Assembly (NCBI GenBank): GCA_001931905.2
Contig: MSJI02000182.1
Coordinates: forward strand, 1-48,823
DNA length: 48,823 nucleotides
Direction: 5' to 3'
Origin: Cladosporium sp. IMV 00045
Taxonomy: Eukaryota; Ascomycota; Dothideomycetes; Cladosporiales; Cladosporiaceae
Part shown: piece after piece, positions 10,945 through 22,233 of the stretch
Position numbering within the stretch: the stretch's first letter is position 1
Layout of the letters: each line of letters begins with the position of its first letter
Translations under genes and position numbers: made by a program
The notes under the pieces: model-generated
Databases searched by the model: none
The model's input: only the letters and a program-made list of their open reading frames with translations
What the model was told of the DNA's origin: nothing

Positions 10945-13900
10945 ATGGATTCATTATTCGGTCCGTCGCAGGCGGTGGACCTTCACTTTCAAAAGACAGG
11001 TGAAGAAGACAAGAACGCAGATGAAGTGAACGACCAGGTGCAACAGCCACTAGCGCCGAGCCGCAAGCGCGCAGCCTCCGAAACGCTCAAGCGCGAGCCA
11101 GAACCCGAACGCGAGCGGGACCTGAGCTCGTCTGTTAAACTCATCAGATACTCGCACCCGCCAGCCTACGAGTCGTGCAACGTTCTGTGGACGCGCGCAA
11201 AACACCTCGGCTGGGTTGGAAAATCGGTCTGGGATCTCTGGCTTTGGGGCAAACAAAAGTTACGGCTTGTGAAGAAGAAAGAAGATCAGGCGAGGAGCAA
11301 ATTGTTCAAGGAGTTGAAAGAGCTTGGTTACGATAATACTAAGCCGCTTGAGGAATTACGACAACGACACCGCCCATTGGGATTGCAGGAGACTGCGAAA
11401 CGGGAAGAGCAGGTTCCTTTTCAGTTCAACATCACACTTCCTACGACCATGTTCGGCACTGCTGCTGGCTCGAGCCTTTTTGGCGGCGGCGCGTCGACGA
11501 ATAACAACAACAACAATCAACAAAACTCCGGCACCAGCCTTTTTGGCCAAAGCAAACCTGCAACCACTGCACCATCAGGAGGCGGTCTCTTTGGAGGCGG
11601 CGCGGCCACTTCCGCAACACCAGCGGCGTCGAATGCAGGAGGGACTGGCTCTTTGTTCGGCGGCGCTCTGGGCGGAACATCACAACCTGCGTCGTCTGGC
11701 ACTGGGGGAGGTCTCTTTGGAGGTGGAGCTGAGGCTGCTGCTCCCAAACCTGCGACTCCGAGTTTGTTCGGCGGCGGCGCTGCGGCGACCACTCAGCCCT
11801 CTGCGAATGCGGGTACCGGCAGCAGCTTGTTTGGCGGCGGTGCGGCTGCGAAACCTGCGACTGGCGGCGGTGGCAGCCTTTTCGGCGCATCGACCGCGCA
11901 GCCTGCGACTTCACAGCCTGCCGCGGGAGGATTGTTGTTCGGCGGAGGGCTGACGCAGACGCAGGGCCAGGACGCCGGGAAGAGCTTGTTTGGAGGACTT
12001 AATGCGGCCAACAACACTGCGCAGCAAAACAACCAGAATCAGAACCAGCAGGCGATGACTGCCGAAGCCGCCCCTGCGAACCCCGCGTACTTTGATCAGC
12101 TGCTCGAGCGCGGCAGGAAGAGGCAGACTGAGGAGCGCATCACGCCGTTTGGCGAGCTCCCGGCGCTCGAGCTCGGACTGGCGGACATCTCTCGCAAGGT
12201 CAGGAATATGGGACAAGGTGGTCCGTCTGCCGGTCTTTCTCGTGGCGGCGATGCGAGAGCCCACTACTTGCTCTCTGCATCTGGTGTCAATACCGGCAAT
12301 GCCCTGCGCGATCTCGAAAGACTGGCCGAGGAGGCTATCCCGCAAGGCACGGCGCCAGAGCAGGTCGCTGATGCTGTCACTGGTGTCAAGTTCGACCTCG
12401 CACGCAGACACCACGACGACTTCCAGGCTATGGTCGACAGCCGTGTGCAGAAAGCTCAGGACGACTTCAACAGGATGATCGACGAGAAACTGAACGGTGT
12501 CGACTGGGCGGCTCAGCACCAGCGCATCTACGAGCACTTCGGCTTGAAGAAGCCTCAGGGCCTCGATACCAGCGTGCGTGACTCGTTCGGTCCGCCGGAA
12601 ACTGGTGCATTTGGCCGCACGAGCAGAAGGAGCAAGCTGGGAGCCTCCACCGCTGGCAAATCATTTGGTGTTCCAGGCCTCGCTCGCTCAGTCATTGGCA
12701 CACCAGGCCTTAAGAACGCTCGCCAAAGCCAGTTTGCCGATGTTCAAGAGAAGCTCCCGACTGACGGCATGCGCGTTGTGCCTGAAGACCGCGTCCTGCG
12801 CCTCAAGCAGACCAAGTATTCTGAGCGTGTCAAGGAGCTCAACATCGCCCGCCTGCAAGAGAAAGCATACCCGATTCTCGACAAACTCGCCGAAGTCGAA
12901 GCCGACCCGTCCGGCGAAGACAACACCATGCTCATCAACGCTTACAAGGCGCTTGCCAAGATCACCGGCGAAGACCCTTCCAAGGACACTCTGGCCGACC
13001 CGGGTGCCATCAGACCACGCCAGTACGCTCGTGACTACTTGGATGAAGCTCCCAACGCCAAGGGCCCGAGCAACATTCGCAAGCGCATCATCACCGGCTC
13101 CCGCGCCTTCTTGGAGAAATCGTACTTTGAGCAGGTCGAGGCCACTGTGCTGAAGAATCCCCGGGAGGCCAACGTCGGAGGAGTGCCGACTTCACTTGCG
13201 AAAGTCAAGGGTTTCGCTCGCGTCAGAGCCGTGCGCCGCGAGCTCGGCCCCGATCTCGAAATCTTGCAGAAGGTCAACGACGATTACTGCTGGGTCCTGC
13301 TGTTCTACCTCTTGCGTTGCGGTCTTGTCGAGGACGCCCTCGCGTACGTCGAGGAGAACAACAACGCTTTCCGCAACATCGACCGCAGATTCATCTCTTA
13401 CTTCCGCGCTTACGCCGGCTCTTCCGATCGTCGCTTGCCGCCGCAGTTGCAGGGTGAGATCAACAACGACTATGCCCAGAGGGTGCGCATGGCACCTGAA
13501 GACACGATCGATCCTTACCGCATGATGGTGTACAAGATCGTTGGTCGTTGCGATTTGAACAGGCGCAACTTTGAGGGCGTCAACAGCGACATGATGGATT
13601 GGCTTTGGCTGCAATTCGCCCTCGCTCGCGAGTACAACCGCGTCGACGAGTTCGCCCACGAGGCATACGGCCTTGACGAGCTGCGTTCGTCTATCAAGGA
13701 TATTGGCGATCGCTACTTCGGCCCTGGCAGCGATTTGCCTAATGCACCCACCACTTTCTTCTTCATGCAAACTCTCGCCGGTCTCTTCGAGAAGGCCATC
13801 GCCGATCTGTACCCAACGAACTACATGTCTGCGGCTCACTTCGCTATTGCCCTAGACTACTACGGTCTGCTCAGAGTGAGCGACATCAACAACAGCGACG

Positions 13901-15031
13901 ATTTGCTCTCTTACACTACACGGCAACAGCCACAGATCGCTTTCGGCAGCATGGTTGGCCTCTACACCCGCGACTTCCGCACCGCCGATCCCGCCGCTGC
14001 GGTCGACTACCTGGCTCTCATCTGTCTCAACGCCGACCTCGACGGCCAACTTGGCAAGGCTCAGCGCGAGCTGTGCCACCAGGCTCTCACTGAGCTCGTC
14101 CTCGAGACTCGAGAGTTCGCTGCTCTACTTGGCGATATCCGCGCCGATGGTCAGCGCATCAAGGGCTCCATCGAGCAGCGCCTGCAGCTCATCGGTATCG
14201 AAAACGAGATCGAATTCCTGCGCCACATCACCCTGGTGGCAGCTCGCACAGCCGAGGACCAAAGCCGCACAACCGACTCCGCGCTGCTCTTCCACCTCGC
14301 CGGCGACTACGACAAGGTTGTGCAAATCATCAACGAAGCCGTCTCTCTCTCCCTTGCCACCGAGCTGGGCGACGAGCCCCAACGCCTCACGCCGCTCAAA
14401 CCCCGCCAGCGCGAGGGCGAGCAAGTCCCCCGCGAGCTGCAGGGCAGTCTCAGCTTGACTGCTGTCGACGACCCCGTCGACCTCTCGCGCAACTTCCGCA
14501 ACCTCTACAACTCCCACGCCATGTACTACGGCAAAATCAACGAAACTACCGCCGGCAACAGAGAAATCCTCCTACACCTCGCGGACGCCCGTCGCGCTCT
14601 CGAGAGCGGCCAGTGGCCCGTCGCCGTCGACGTAAGTTATTTCTTCCCCTCCAATCAAACAACCTCTCTGAAAAGCTCACTCACTAACCCATTCCTTTTC
14701 ACAGTGCATCGAGCGCGCCAAGGTCCTCCCAACAGACACCGCCGGCAACATGACGGCCATCCGCGCCAAAGCGCAAGCCTTCAACTGCATGCAGCCCGTG
14801 GTGGCGCGCACGATCGGGCACATCATGATCTGGGCGGTGATGGCGCTGGCCAACGAGCACGCTCGCTTGAAGAGTGCCGAATTCGACACGCCGGCCCAGC
14901 AGAACGTCATCGCGCACTGCAAGAGCACCGCCAAGGACGTCATGGTGTTCGCGGGCTTGATCAGGTATAAATTGCCCGGACGTGTTTGGGAGACGTTGGC
15001 GAGGGCGGGGCAGGAGTTGGGGAATCTTTAG
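10945..15031 (+). CDS. NIC96: Nucleoporin Nic96 (Nup93 family) with N-terminal LFG repeats
   Basis: Scaffold nucleoporin of the inner ring; in yeast Nic96 anchors the Nsp1-Nup49-Nup57 channel trimer. Exons are 10945-14631 and 14705-15031 (73-base intron, GTAAGT...ACAG, phase 0). The expected start is the ATG at 11449, giving 1,169 residues and MFGTAAGSSLFGGG; the frame stays open to an ATG at 10945 (1,337 residues). From 11449 there are ten LFG motifs (SLFGGG, GLFGGG) in about 190 residues, then a coiled-coil linker and the all-helical Nic96 domain to the C terminus (DLEILQKVNDDYCWVLLFYL, RYKLPGRVWETLARAG). It is longer than yeast Nic96 (839 residues), mostly through the repeat region and N-terminal extension. 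The seipin gene converges on it. The family call is firm; the start is open. Confidence 0.92.
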
Positions 15032-15706
15032 GTTGGGGATGGGGAGTGTGAGTGATGGACCTGAAAGGGGTGGGAGGTAGGGAGAGATGTGTGGCCTTAT
15101 AGCCACCGTACCGCCAACGAAAGCAAACTAGGCTCGGTAAATTTGTAGGATAGTATGAAGAGCGAGCCGTCATCGCCTGTCTCAGGCCTGAAACCCTGAA
15201 TACACCATGTAATAATTCACAATACCACCTCCCTACTCCTTCATTACCTAGCTGGGTACCACCCGCTGTCGGGCCTTCCCAATCAGGCATCCCGCGCGAC
15301 TCGAAGGAGTCAACCTCACAGCAAAAACTGACAATTTACTAGCGCGCGCTCCAAACCAGCCAATGGGAAGCCCTGGTTTGAGCTCTTGTCACTTCCGCCT
15401 CAGGGTCACGAAGAAATACATGGGTAATTGATGCGCGTCTCTTCAAAAAGAAAGAGTTGAGGAATCGATTGTGAGGAAATGCTTTGTTGACTCTTCACGC
15501 CAAATCCTACCTTCCAACCTTCGTATTGGCAAATCGCGTGGATTGACCCGGCTTCGATGTGTCCAGAAATCGGTGGGAATAGTGATAGGAGGTACATGTG
15601 GTTATTATCTTTGCGAAAAGGCTGGGATACATGGCCATTACTTCATCCTATTATATGCGCCCACCTACAAGACGCAAGTGAGGAAGACGTGACACATTCT
15701 TCCTTC
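15032..15706. other. Convergent 3' spacer, Nic96 / seipin
   Basis: The 675-base spacer between two converging genes holds both 3' untranslated regions. Short frames only; no RNA gene or repeat recognised. Confidence 0.6.
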
Positions 15707-17113
15707 TCACTCCCCCTCTCTAAAACTACTCCTTCCCCTCCGCTTCCTCACGCTCCCCGGCCGACTCCCACTCCCACTCTCCATACTAGTGCCAATACCC
15801 GAATCCATGAAATAATCCCCCCGCCCCTCGTCATCCTCGTCGTCCGCCTCCAACGCCGTAGTCGCAGCCGGCACGTCCTCGAGCCTAACCTCTACAGTCC
15901 CACCGTCATCCACCTTCTCCTCCTTGACAACCGTGCTATCCGGCGATCTAAACCTCAGCGGCTGCTGGCCGGATAGGGTAGGGAACGTCCTCTCCGTATC
16001 CGAGAGGAAGGCATTCTCCTCCTCATCCTCCTCTTCACTAACCTCACCGTCCTCTTCCTCTTCCTGCTTAATCCTAACCATCCCCCTACTACCGCCACCG
16101 CCCAAATAAGCAACCAGCACAACCCACGCGATCCCCGCAAAAACCATCTCCACGCTCCAGAAAACGCCCACAAACACCACCCCGCTCAGAATCCTATGAT
16201 TGTACATAACCCACCTCAGCCCCCCGAAACGCGCGCGGAAGACCGCTCGCGCGGTGTAGATCTGCATGCGCTGCGTGCTCTGGACTTCTAAGTGAAGTGC
16301 TTCGGGCGCGCCGGTTCCGCGAGGGAACTCGGTGCGTTCGAAAACGGGTATGCTGAGCGTTTCAGTCTCGGATTGGAGGCCCAGGAGGTACCAAGGAAGG
16401 TGGACCATTTGGTGCGCGAGTTCGAGCGACAGGGAGCGATAGTGCAGAATCGCAGGACGGCGGGAGCGCGCGAGGATGTTATCTTCTGAGCCTGGGGTGG
16501 GCGCTGTGAGGCCTTCTTTGACTGTTGTCAGGAGGTTGGTGCGGGCTTTGGAGAGGGGTGATGCGGCGGCGAGGAGGGAGACGTCGAGCATGAAGTTCCC
16601 CACGTCGCGGTTGGCGCGCGTGCGTGGGAGGGAGAGCTCAAGTTTGATGTCGTAGGGTTGTGCGCTGATCAGGTCGCCTTGCAGGTCGACTGTGCCGTGG
16701 GGAAAGGGGTTGATTGAGGTTATGGCATTACTGCTGCTGGCAGTGTTGTCTGATCCGTGCGGGAGGTGTAGGTCGTCCCATTGTAGGTGGATGTCTTTCG
16801 CGAAGCCGATGCGAGGTATGTAGCTCCAATAGAAGAGGGTGTAGGCCGTGACGGCGGTTGCGAAGAGCAGGGTGGCCGTGCTGATTACGAGGAATGTGGT
16901 GAGGTAGGCGCGTAGGGCGGGTTTGGAGAGAACTATGCGGAAGGGTTTGAGGGCGATGTTCTGTGTGAGAAGAGTTGATTAGTCTTTTGTGTGTATCGCG
17001 TGGATGCTTTGTTTTGGAGATGTGGGTGGATGTACTTTCAGCAGACCTAGCAGGCCTGGTCGATCGATTTCTCCTTCATCGTCCGAGTATTGGTATTTGT
17101 GTTTGGAAGCCAT
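15707..17113 (-). CDS. SEI1: Seipin (lipid-droplet assembly protein of the ER)
   Basis: Seipin sits at ER-lipid droplet contacts and organises droplet formation. Exons on the minus strand are 17113-17036 and 16960-15707, with a 75-base intron, phase 0; 443 residues. A short cytosolic N terminus (MASKHKYQYSDDEGEIDRPG) leads into a membrane segment at about residues 44-72 (AYLTTFLVISTATLLFATAV). The lumenal seipin domain follows, with the hallmark SAQPYDIKLELSLPRTRANR and GNFMLDVSLL. A second membrane segment lies near 284-312 (SGVVFVGVFWSVEMVFAGIA). The C-terminal ~130 residues form an acidic, Ser-rich cytosolic tail, usual for filamentous fungi. Two membrane segments flanking a conserved lumenal domain give the expected topology. 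Adipose-regulatory/seipin is the only family I know with this arrangement. Confidence 0.9.
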
Positions 17114-17540
17114 GCTGCTCCCGTTGTGTAGTGGGCATGATGTTGGTGTGTTTATCTGCAATTGTTGTGTTTTGGGGAAGTTCGACTGTACGACCGTTTG
17201 GAGGTGGAGGTGAGATGACGCAGCGAGCAAAGCTGGCGGATTTCGCTAAGTCCGATAGAAAGGCGTCCATGTTTCCCATAACATTTACCAGTACATGTTC
17301 AATTTTAGGTATTAGCAACGTATAGACAATATGAAATGCATGCAATCCGATCAAAAGCGCTGAGCTAGACATGATGCCGAAAGGTTTCAAAACGCCAATG
17401 GCTCTATGTTTGCAGCGACTAGGCGTGTCACGGATCATTGGCATGTCTTTCGCGCTGACTCGTCTGATATTGCGCCATAGCTCATGGTATTGCAGACATA
17501 TCCAGTGCATGCTAGGGACATCACTTGCTGCTTGACTCGC
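17114..17540. other. Intergenic, seipin upstream region
   Basis: 427 bases between the seipin start and the stop of the glutathione transferase gene. No gene seen; likely seipin promoter. Confidence 0.55.
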
Positions 17541-18359
17541 TTACTTGATCTCACTCCACTTCCCAAGCGCATCAACCACCCTTCCCCATAGACCATTCTG
17601 CCACGACCTAACACGCTGGAAATCCTCCGGCTTCATAGCAGCCTCGAACATTTTCAACCACGCACCAATGATGAAATCGGCATAGACAGGCTCGTCGCCA
17701 TCCAAGAAGGGACTAGCCTCTGCACCCTCACGACCCGCAGGCGCGTTCTGGCTCTGCGACTTCTCCGTCCCTCCAGCTCTCCAGAAGTAATCCGTCGTGC
17801 CACCTGTGTGACGATAGGCCTTAGCGAGCTCACCGAGCGAAGCTTCGAACTCGACCATCTTCTCCTCCTGCTGCTCGGCAGTGAGTTGGAGAGTCTCGAC
17901 TTTCAATCCGCCCATTCTGCTCGCAAACATCGCTCCCACGGCTTCCTGGACGCGGGGATCGAACGGCATCTGCGTGCACAGGATGGCATACTTCGTGAAA
18001 ACGCCGTCCATGTGAGCATTCAGAGCTGCCGTCAGGCCCGTGGCGAAAGGGCGGAAGAGTCTAGGAGTGTCGGGGTACGCCTCGTCGAGGTATAGGGCGA
18101 TTTCAAAGGAGTCGCCCAGAACTTTCCCTGAATCGGTAATGACTGGTAATGTGTGGAATGGCTTGCCGTCGGGGAGTGTGCGGTTGGCTGGCACGCCTAG
18201 TTCTTCTCGCACAGAGCGGATGTCGGGCATGTCGACCCATTTTGTGTGGTAAGGCAAGCCTTTGTAGTTGAGAGCAAGGCGGATTTTCCATGGGTTGGCG
18301 GCGAAAGTCCGTAATGGTGGAGCTGAGGCGATGTCGTAGAAGGTGATGTCGGAGCTCAT
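17541..18359 (-). CDS. Glutathione S-transferase-like protein (UstS/LigE type)
   Basis: Predicted glutathione transferase, 272 residues from the ATG at 18359. An in-frame ATG at 18407 would add 16 residues, but it has a poor context (T at -3) whereas the ATG at 18359 has an A at -3 and starts at the usual family position. The N-terminal thioredoxin-like domain opens with SDITFYDIASAPPLRTFAA and contains KGLPYHTKWVDMPDI and the cis-Pro segment TLPVITDSGKVLGDSFEIA. The helical C-terminal domain ends with DEPVYADFIIGAWLKMFE. This resembles fungal proteins named after UstS and bacterial beta-etherases, which are often detoxification or secondary-metabolism enzymes. No biosynthetic backbone gene is near, so a stand-alone role is more likely. 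Single exon. Confidence 0.85.
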   Translation of the reverse strand: MSSDITFYDIASAPPLRTFAANPWKIRLALNYKGLPYHTKWVDMPDIRSVREELGVPANRTLPDGKPFHTLPVITDSGKVLGDSFEIALYLDEAYPDTPRLFRPFATGLTAALNAHMDGVFTKYAILCTQMPFDPRVQEAVGAMFASRMGGLKVETLQLTAEQQEEKMVEFEASLGELAKAYRHTGGTTDYFWRAGGTEKSQSQNAPAGREGAEASPFLDGDEPVYADFIIGAWLKMFEAAMKPEDFQRVRSWQNGLWGRVVDALGKWSEIK

Positions 18360-20093
18360 GGTGGGCAGATCGTTGGTGGATGTCGTGTCTGTTGGTGCTA
18401 GGATCATTAAAGAAAGGGGGCAATGCAGCAGGTCTTACGCTGGTGAAGGTAAGCGGGATTTCTGTTGTGTTCCTCTACACAGCTCTCCGACAGCTCTTAT
18501 GTGCATGTGAAGTAGCTTTGATCGGGAACAGCTCATGAAGACTCATGCCTAACCAAAGCAATTGCTAACCTATTTCCATTCAGATCAGGGCTAGGTATAC
18601 GCTACGGAGGTATAAAATCCACATCTTAACGGGCCCACCAGAAAGTCTAAATAAGGCTTCCATCCTGCGACCTCAGCTTGACCTCATCTGCTCCCATTAC
18701 TCTCTCGAGTGAGCAATACCAACATTCTCCGGCGACCACTAAACGCCCAAGCACATCGAAATGTGCCAACAAGCTATTGAAACAGGCATTCGAAAGCAAC
18801 ATAATGCACCGCTAAGAGAGTCGTGAGCATTCCAAGACGCACAGTAAGCCACATCTGCAAGTGGATACGAAGACACTGCGGATACCTCCTCGGATATGGC
18901 TTAGGAAACTGTTGGCAAAGCCACGACTTCGCTTCATATCCTCAGCTGCTTCATTTCATGCAGCCAATGCACGAGAGCTCAAGTTATGACAGCAATATCT
19001 CAGCCGCACGCTAAGCAGAGTATCGTGTTCTACAGCTTAGCTTGCAATAGAGAACTTGTTGGGATCGTTCACTTCCGTCTTTGGAAGCTGCAACCAAGGA
19101 CCATACCATTGTCTTGAGATGACTGAATCTAGAGATTCAGTTATGCGCTCTCCATAGGCGAGCCCTACGCCTACCCTGATATGCGCTCGGACACTTCCAT
19201 GGACTTCCGTGCCCTCATCTCGGCTTTCGCTATACCGATCGTGCTTTGGAAATAGCCGAGATGAGATCTAGTGAGGTACTAACACTAATTTACTCGCAAA
19301 CCACTGCCGCGGTGTAGTGGTCAAGCTGGCTATGCTGAGACCCGCAGACGGTCGTTTGATCTGAGTATAATCTCGTTACGAGCATGATTCGGTCCTGTAG
19401 CTGAAGATTAGCGATGCGAGTCATGGCGAAGTTGTAGTACTCAGACATCGACAAGGTTTTAGCTCAACGAAATGATCGAATATAGAGATGTCGAGACTTC
19501 GTCACCTTTCAGGATGGAATCACTCAAAAAAGATCAGCACGAACAAGCACCAGAACATTCAAGAAAGCTTTTCCGGTATCTTTCTCGTCTGAAAATACCT
19601 CTATTTTCTGTCTCAAGACTTCAGCATCATTATACAAAGCAGGTTTCGTAAAGGACGACGCTGCAAGATATCCTCCAAGATCATCGCCTCTGCTGCGGCC
19701 CTTGCCAGCGCCTTGCCTGTAGTCACAGCTGGAGTGCTCCCTTGAGAGCAAGACGAAGACTCTTCCATCTTCCACCGCGAGACTATTCTGAGCCTATTGT
19801 TTACGGCAGCAATTTGTGTGATTTCAACTACCATACGATAGGCCATTATTGTCTCCACTACCACGGATTGAGCTTTTCTTATACTGAAAATCGTACCTCA
19901 CGTGACGATGGCTATTACATGGACGGATCTTGGTAGATTGATCGTTCTAGGCATCGCTGGGCGGCTAAAGCCCAACCCCAACAGTGTCACCGACTGTCTT
20001 GGCCAGCGTTTGTCGAAGACCCCAAATATCATTTCCTCTAACACACTCTTGAATTTTGCTGTCGTTTGACCTGCGTTCACGGAATCTCACGAA
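18360..20093. other. Gene-poor divergent region, GST / APH-like kinase
   Basis: No supported gene in about 1.7 kb. A TATAAAA at 18611-18617 on the plus strand is followed by a pyrimidine-rich stretch and an ATG at 18761 that opens only 21 codons. A weak tRNA-like segment near 19305-19365 was examined and not accepted. Confidence 0.5.
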
Positions 20094-20978
20094 ATGTGGC
20101 AACCAGTCACATTACCTTACAGGAGCGAAAACGCCCCGCTTCTACCCACCGCAAATGAGATTCGTAGGTGCCGTCAAGTGCTGGGAGAGCGCAGTGCCGT
20201 CAAAATTGTGGCAGTGAGTGAGCAGGTCGTCGTCAAGTTTGGGGGTGCCTTAGATGTCTCGGAAGGTCAAGCTCTGATATATCTCGAACAACACGTCCCG
20301 GACGTCCCTGCTCCTCGACTGCATGCGATGTACTACGACTGTATGCAGCTCTTTCTAGTAATGGAGCGCGTCCCCGGAGTGCGTCTGGACACGATCTGGA
20401 CCTCTCTGACGGACATCGAGAAGGAATCCATCACTGCGCGTCTTTGCCGTATATTCAACTCAATGAAGAGAGCTGAATGTCCGTCGCCCAACTTCTACGG
20501 AGGCTTGGATGGTGGCAGCCTGCGCCACTACCTATTTCACAAATACGCAAGCTACGAGCATCTAGGGCCGTTCTATAGCGAAGCAGATCTCATCGCAAGC
20601 CTTGTCGGCAATTTCCGACTTCGCGTTGAGTACCATGACCGGCCAGACTACAAGGCTCGCTTCTACGAAAAGCACCTCAGCAGCGTGCTACGGAATCATC
20701 GCCCTACGTTGACGCATGGGGATGTCCAAAGGCAGAACAGTATGGTCGCTAAGATCCCGAGCGACATGAATGAAACGGGCGAGCAATCCTTCCAAATCAC
20801 GCTTTTGGACTGGAAGAGAGCGGGTTGGTATCCTGACTACTGGGAACTCTTTTGCACGTCTTCTCTGTTCGACATGGTCTATTGGGAAGAGGATTGGTGT
20901 TGGTTGGTTGAGCGCTTTTTGCAAGTACACCCAGCCGAGGTGGTTATGATGATGATGTTCGATAAGGACATGCGTTAG
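20094..20978 (+). CDS. Aminoglycoside-phosphotransferase-like kinase
   Basis: Small-molecule kinase fold protein of 294 residues, one exon, complete. Filamentous fungi carry many such proteins; few have known substrates and antibiotic resistance should not be assumed. The N-lobe has VVVKFGGALDVSEGQALIYL with the ATP-binding lysine, followed by a hinge with LFLVMERVPGVRLD. The catalytic loop HGDVQRQN lies at residues 208-215, with the base Asp210 and metal ligand Asn215. The second metal ligand is Asp239 in LLDWKRAGWYPDYWE, which is the family signature. All key residues are intact, so it is not an obvious pseudogene despite its gene-poor surroundings. It ends with a run of four methionines near the C terminus. 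Confidence 0.85.
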   Translation: MWQPVTLPYRSENAPLLPTANEIRRCRQVLGERSAVKIVAVSEQVVVKFGGALDVSEGQALIYLEQHVPDVPAPRLHAMYYDCMQLFLVMERVPGVRLDTIWTSLTDIEKESITARLCRIFNSMKRAECPSPNFYGGLDGGSLRHYLFHKYASYEHLGPFYSEADLIASLVGNFRLRVEYHDRPDYKARFYEKHLSSVLRNHRPTLTHGDVQRQNSMVAKIPSDMNETGEQSFQITLLDWKRAGWYPDYWELFCTSSLFDMVYWEEDWCWLVERFLQVHPAEVVMMMMFDKDMR

Positions 20979-21843
20979 TCAATGAACCACGACGACTTCA
21001 GTTTGAGTTCGAGTTGAGTATTGTGTCCTCAAGAAGGATTCATGAAGGGATTTGCTCTTCGTTTAGACATCAATGCAAAGGCAATGTCAAACAATGCCAT
21101 GGCGAATTGCATGAATCCAGGCCTTGAGCTACGATGATCTTTCGCGATTTGGCGAGGGGAGGCTCGCAATCTGACACATTCTGCGGCAAAAGACGGGTGC
21201 TTGAGTGATTTATCATTCGTCAGCGCCAGGACTAGGCGATTGCCGTCAACAATTGCCGATTTCACGTTACAGAGTGATGATGGACTTCGCGGGGGCAAGC
21301 AAATCATTGCTAGCACATATATTATTTGGAGATTCGCGTTGCTTACCTGAAATTGATCGATGTAAAACCCTCTCCTCTTAACTATCCCAAAAAAAGCAAC
21401 TACCTGCGGCCCGCAAGTAGTGAAAGACGTTTCGTTTTTGGAGATAGTGGAGAGCCTCTCTTCCTTCCTTCAACTCAAGCCGTTTGGCTGCGTGGTCGAG
21501 ATGTTGGAGGGGCGAAAATCATCGTTCGGTTATCGTACACAAAGCCTCCAAACATATGAAAGAACGTGGCTAATGTTACATGAGTACAGGCGCCCTCCAA
21601 GAATGAATAGAAAAATGAGAACCATATTTCATCTCTGCGATTCCCCCCGGACAGAGAAGAGACATGGCGCAAGACTTGAAGAAATAGAATCAGCGGCCGA
21701 GGAAAAGGATCAAAATGGCTTCAATGATCCCAAAACCTCAGATTGTTCAAGCCAAAGCCCACCCAGGTGCGTTCAGAAAGAAACTGAGCGCGCTCTCAAG
21801 CTGAACACTTTCCCGAAAGTGAAGCATAAAATTTGACCTTCTC
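20979..21843. other. Intergenic
   Basis: No gene supported. Short frames only, without family resemblance. Confidence 0.5.
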
Positions 21844-22233
21844 TCAGAAATAAATCTGGAGTTTCATGACGACGGGCCCTTGTAAGACCCAAAACATGCG
21901 CTGCAAGATATGCTCCCAGTCTTTGGCCGATGTTTTGCGTGGAATCTTGATCCCCTTGTTGACATAAGTCTGCCTTGCATCCTCCGACATGCCCTCGTAG
22001 CCCTCAACACAAAGAAGAAACATCCTGTATTCCCCTGAGCCGCGTTCCTCTTTCAGCAATCCAGCCAATCTGGCTCGCAACTTGCTGATCTTCAGCAGGC
22101 TCCCAAGCGGGAGCTGGAACATGCCGGGCAGATCAGGAAGCCACTCGATGAAAACTGTGGATTCATCGATAAATCTCCCATATTCGAAAGGATCTAGACT
22201 ACCAAAAGCCATCACGCCAAATCGATCTTGCAT
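21844..22233 (-). CDS. Hypothetical protein, 5' end uncertain
   Basis: Unrecognised 129-residue frame from the ATG at 22233, ending VVMKLQIYF. The same frame stays open upstream without a Met to about 22393, roughly 180 codons in all, where a TAA stops it. A spliced first exon is therefore possible, but I could not find a donor that keeps the frame. The composition is protein-like (FIEWLPDLPGMFQLPLGSLL, KDWEHILQRMFWVLQG), with a Leu-rich amphipathic segment and no signal peptide or membrane span. Its neighbours are an APH-like kinase and Etr1, and the surrounding 5 kb are gene-poor. It could be a lineage-specific gene or the remnant of one. Confidence 0.35.
   Translation of the reverse strand: MQDRFGVMAFGSLDPFEYGRFIDESTVFIEWLPDLPGMFQLPLGSLLKISKLRARLAGLLKEERGSGEYRMFLLCVEGYEGMSEDARQTYVNKGIKIPRKTSAKDWEHILQRMFWVLQGPVVMKLQIYF

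Noticed and set aside
15557..15976. 139-codon frame overlapping the 3' end of seipin on the other strand
   Set aside because: Mostly antisense to the seipin tail and Pro/Thr low complexity.
19305..19375. tRNA-like segment (GCGGTGTAGTGGTCAAG, then GGTCGTTTGATCTG)
   Set aside because: The A-box-like and B-box-like parts are degenerate, and I could not form acceptor and anticodon stems. At best a decayed copy.
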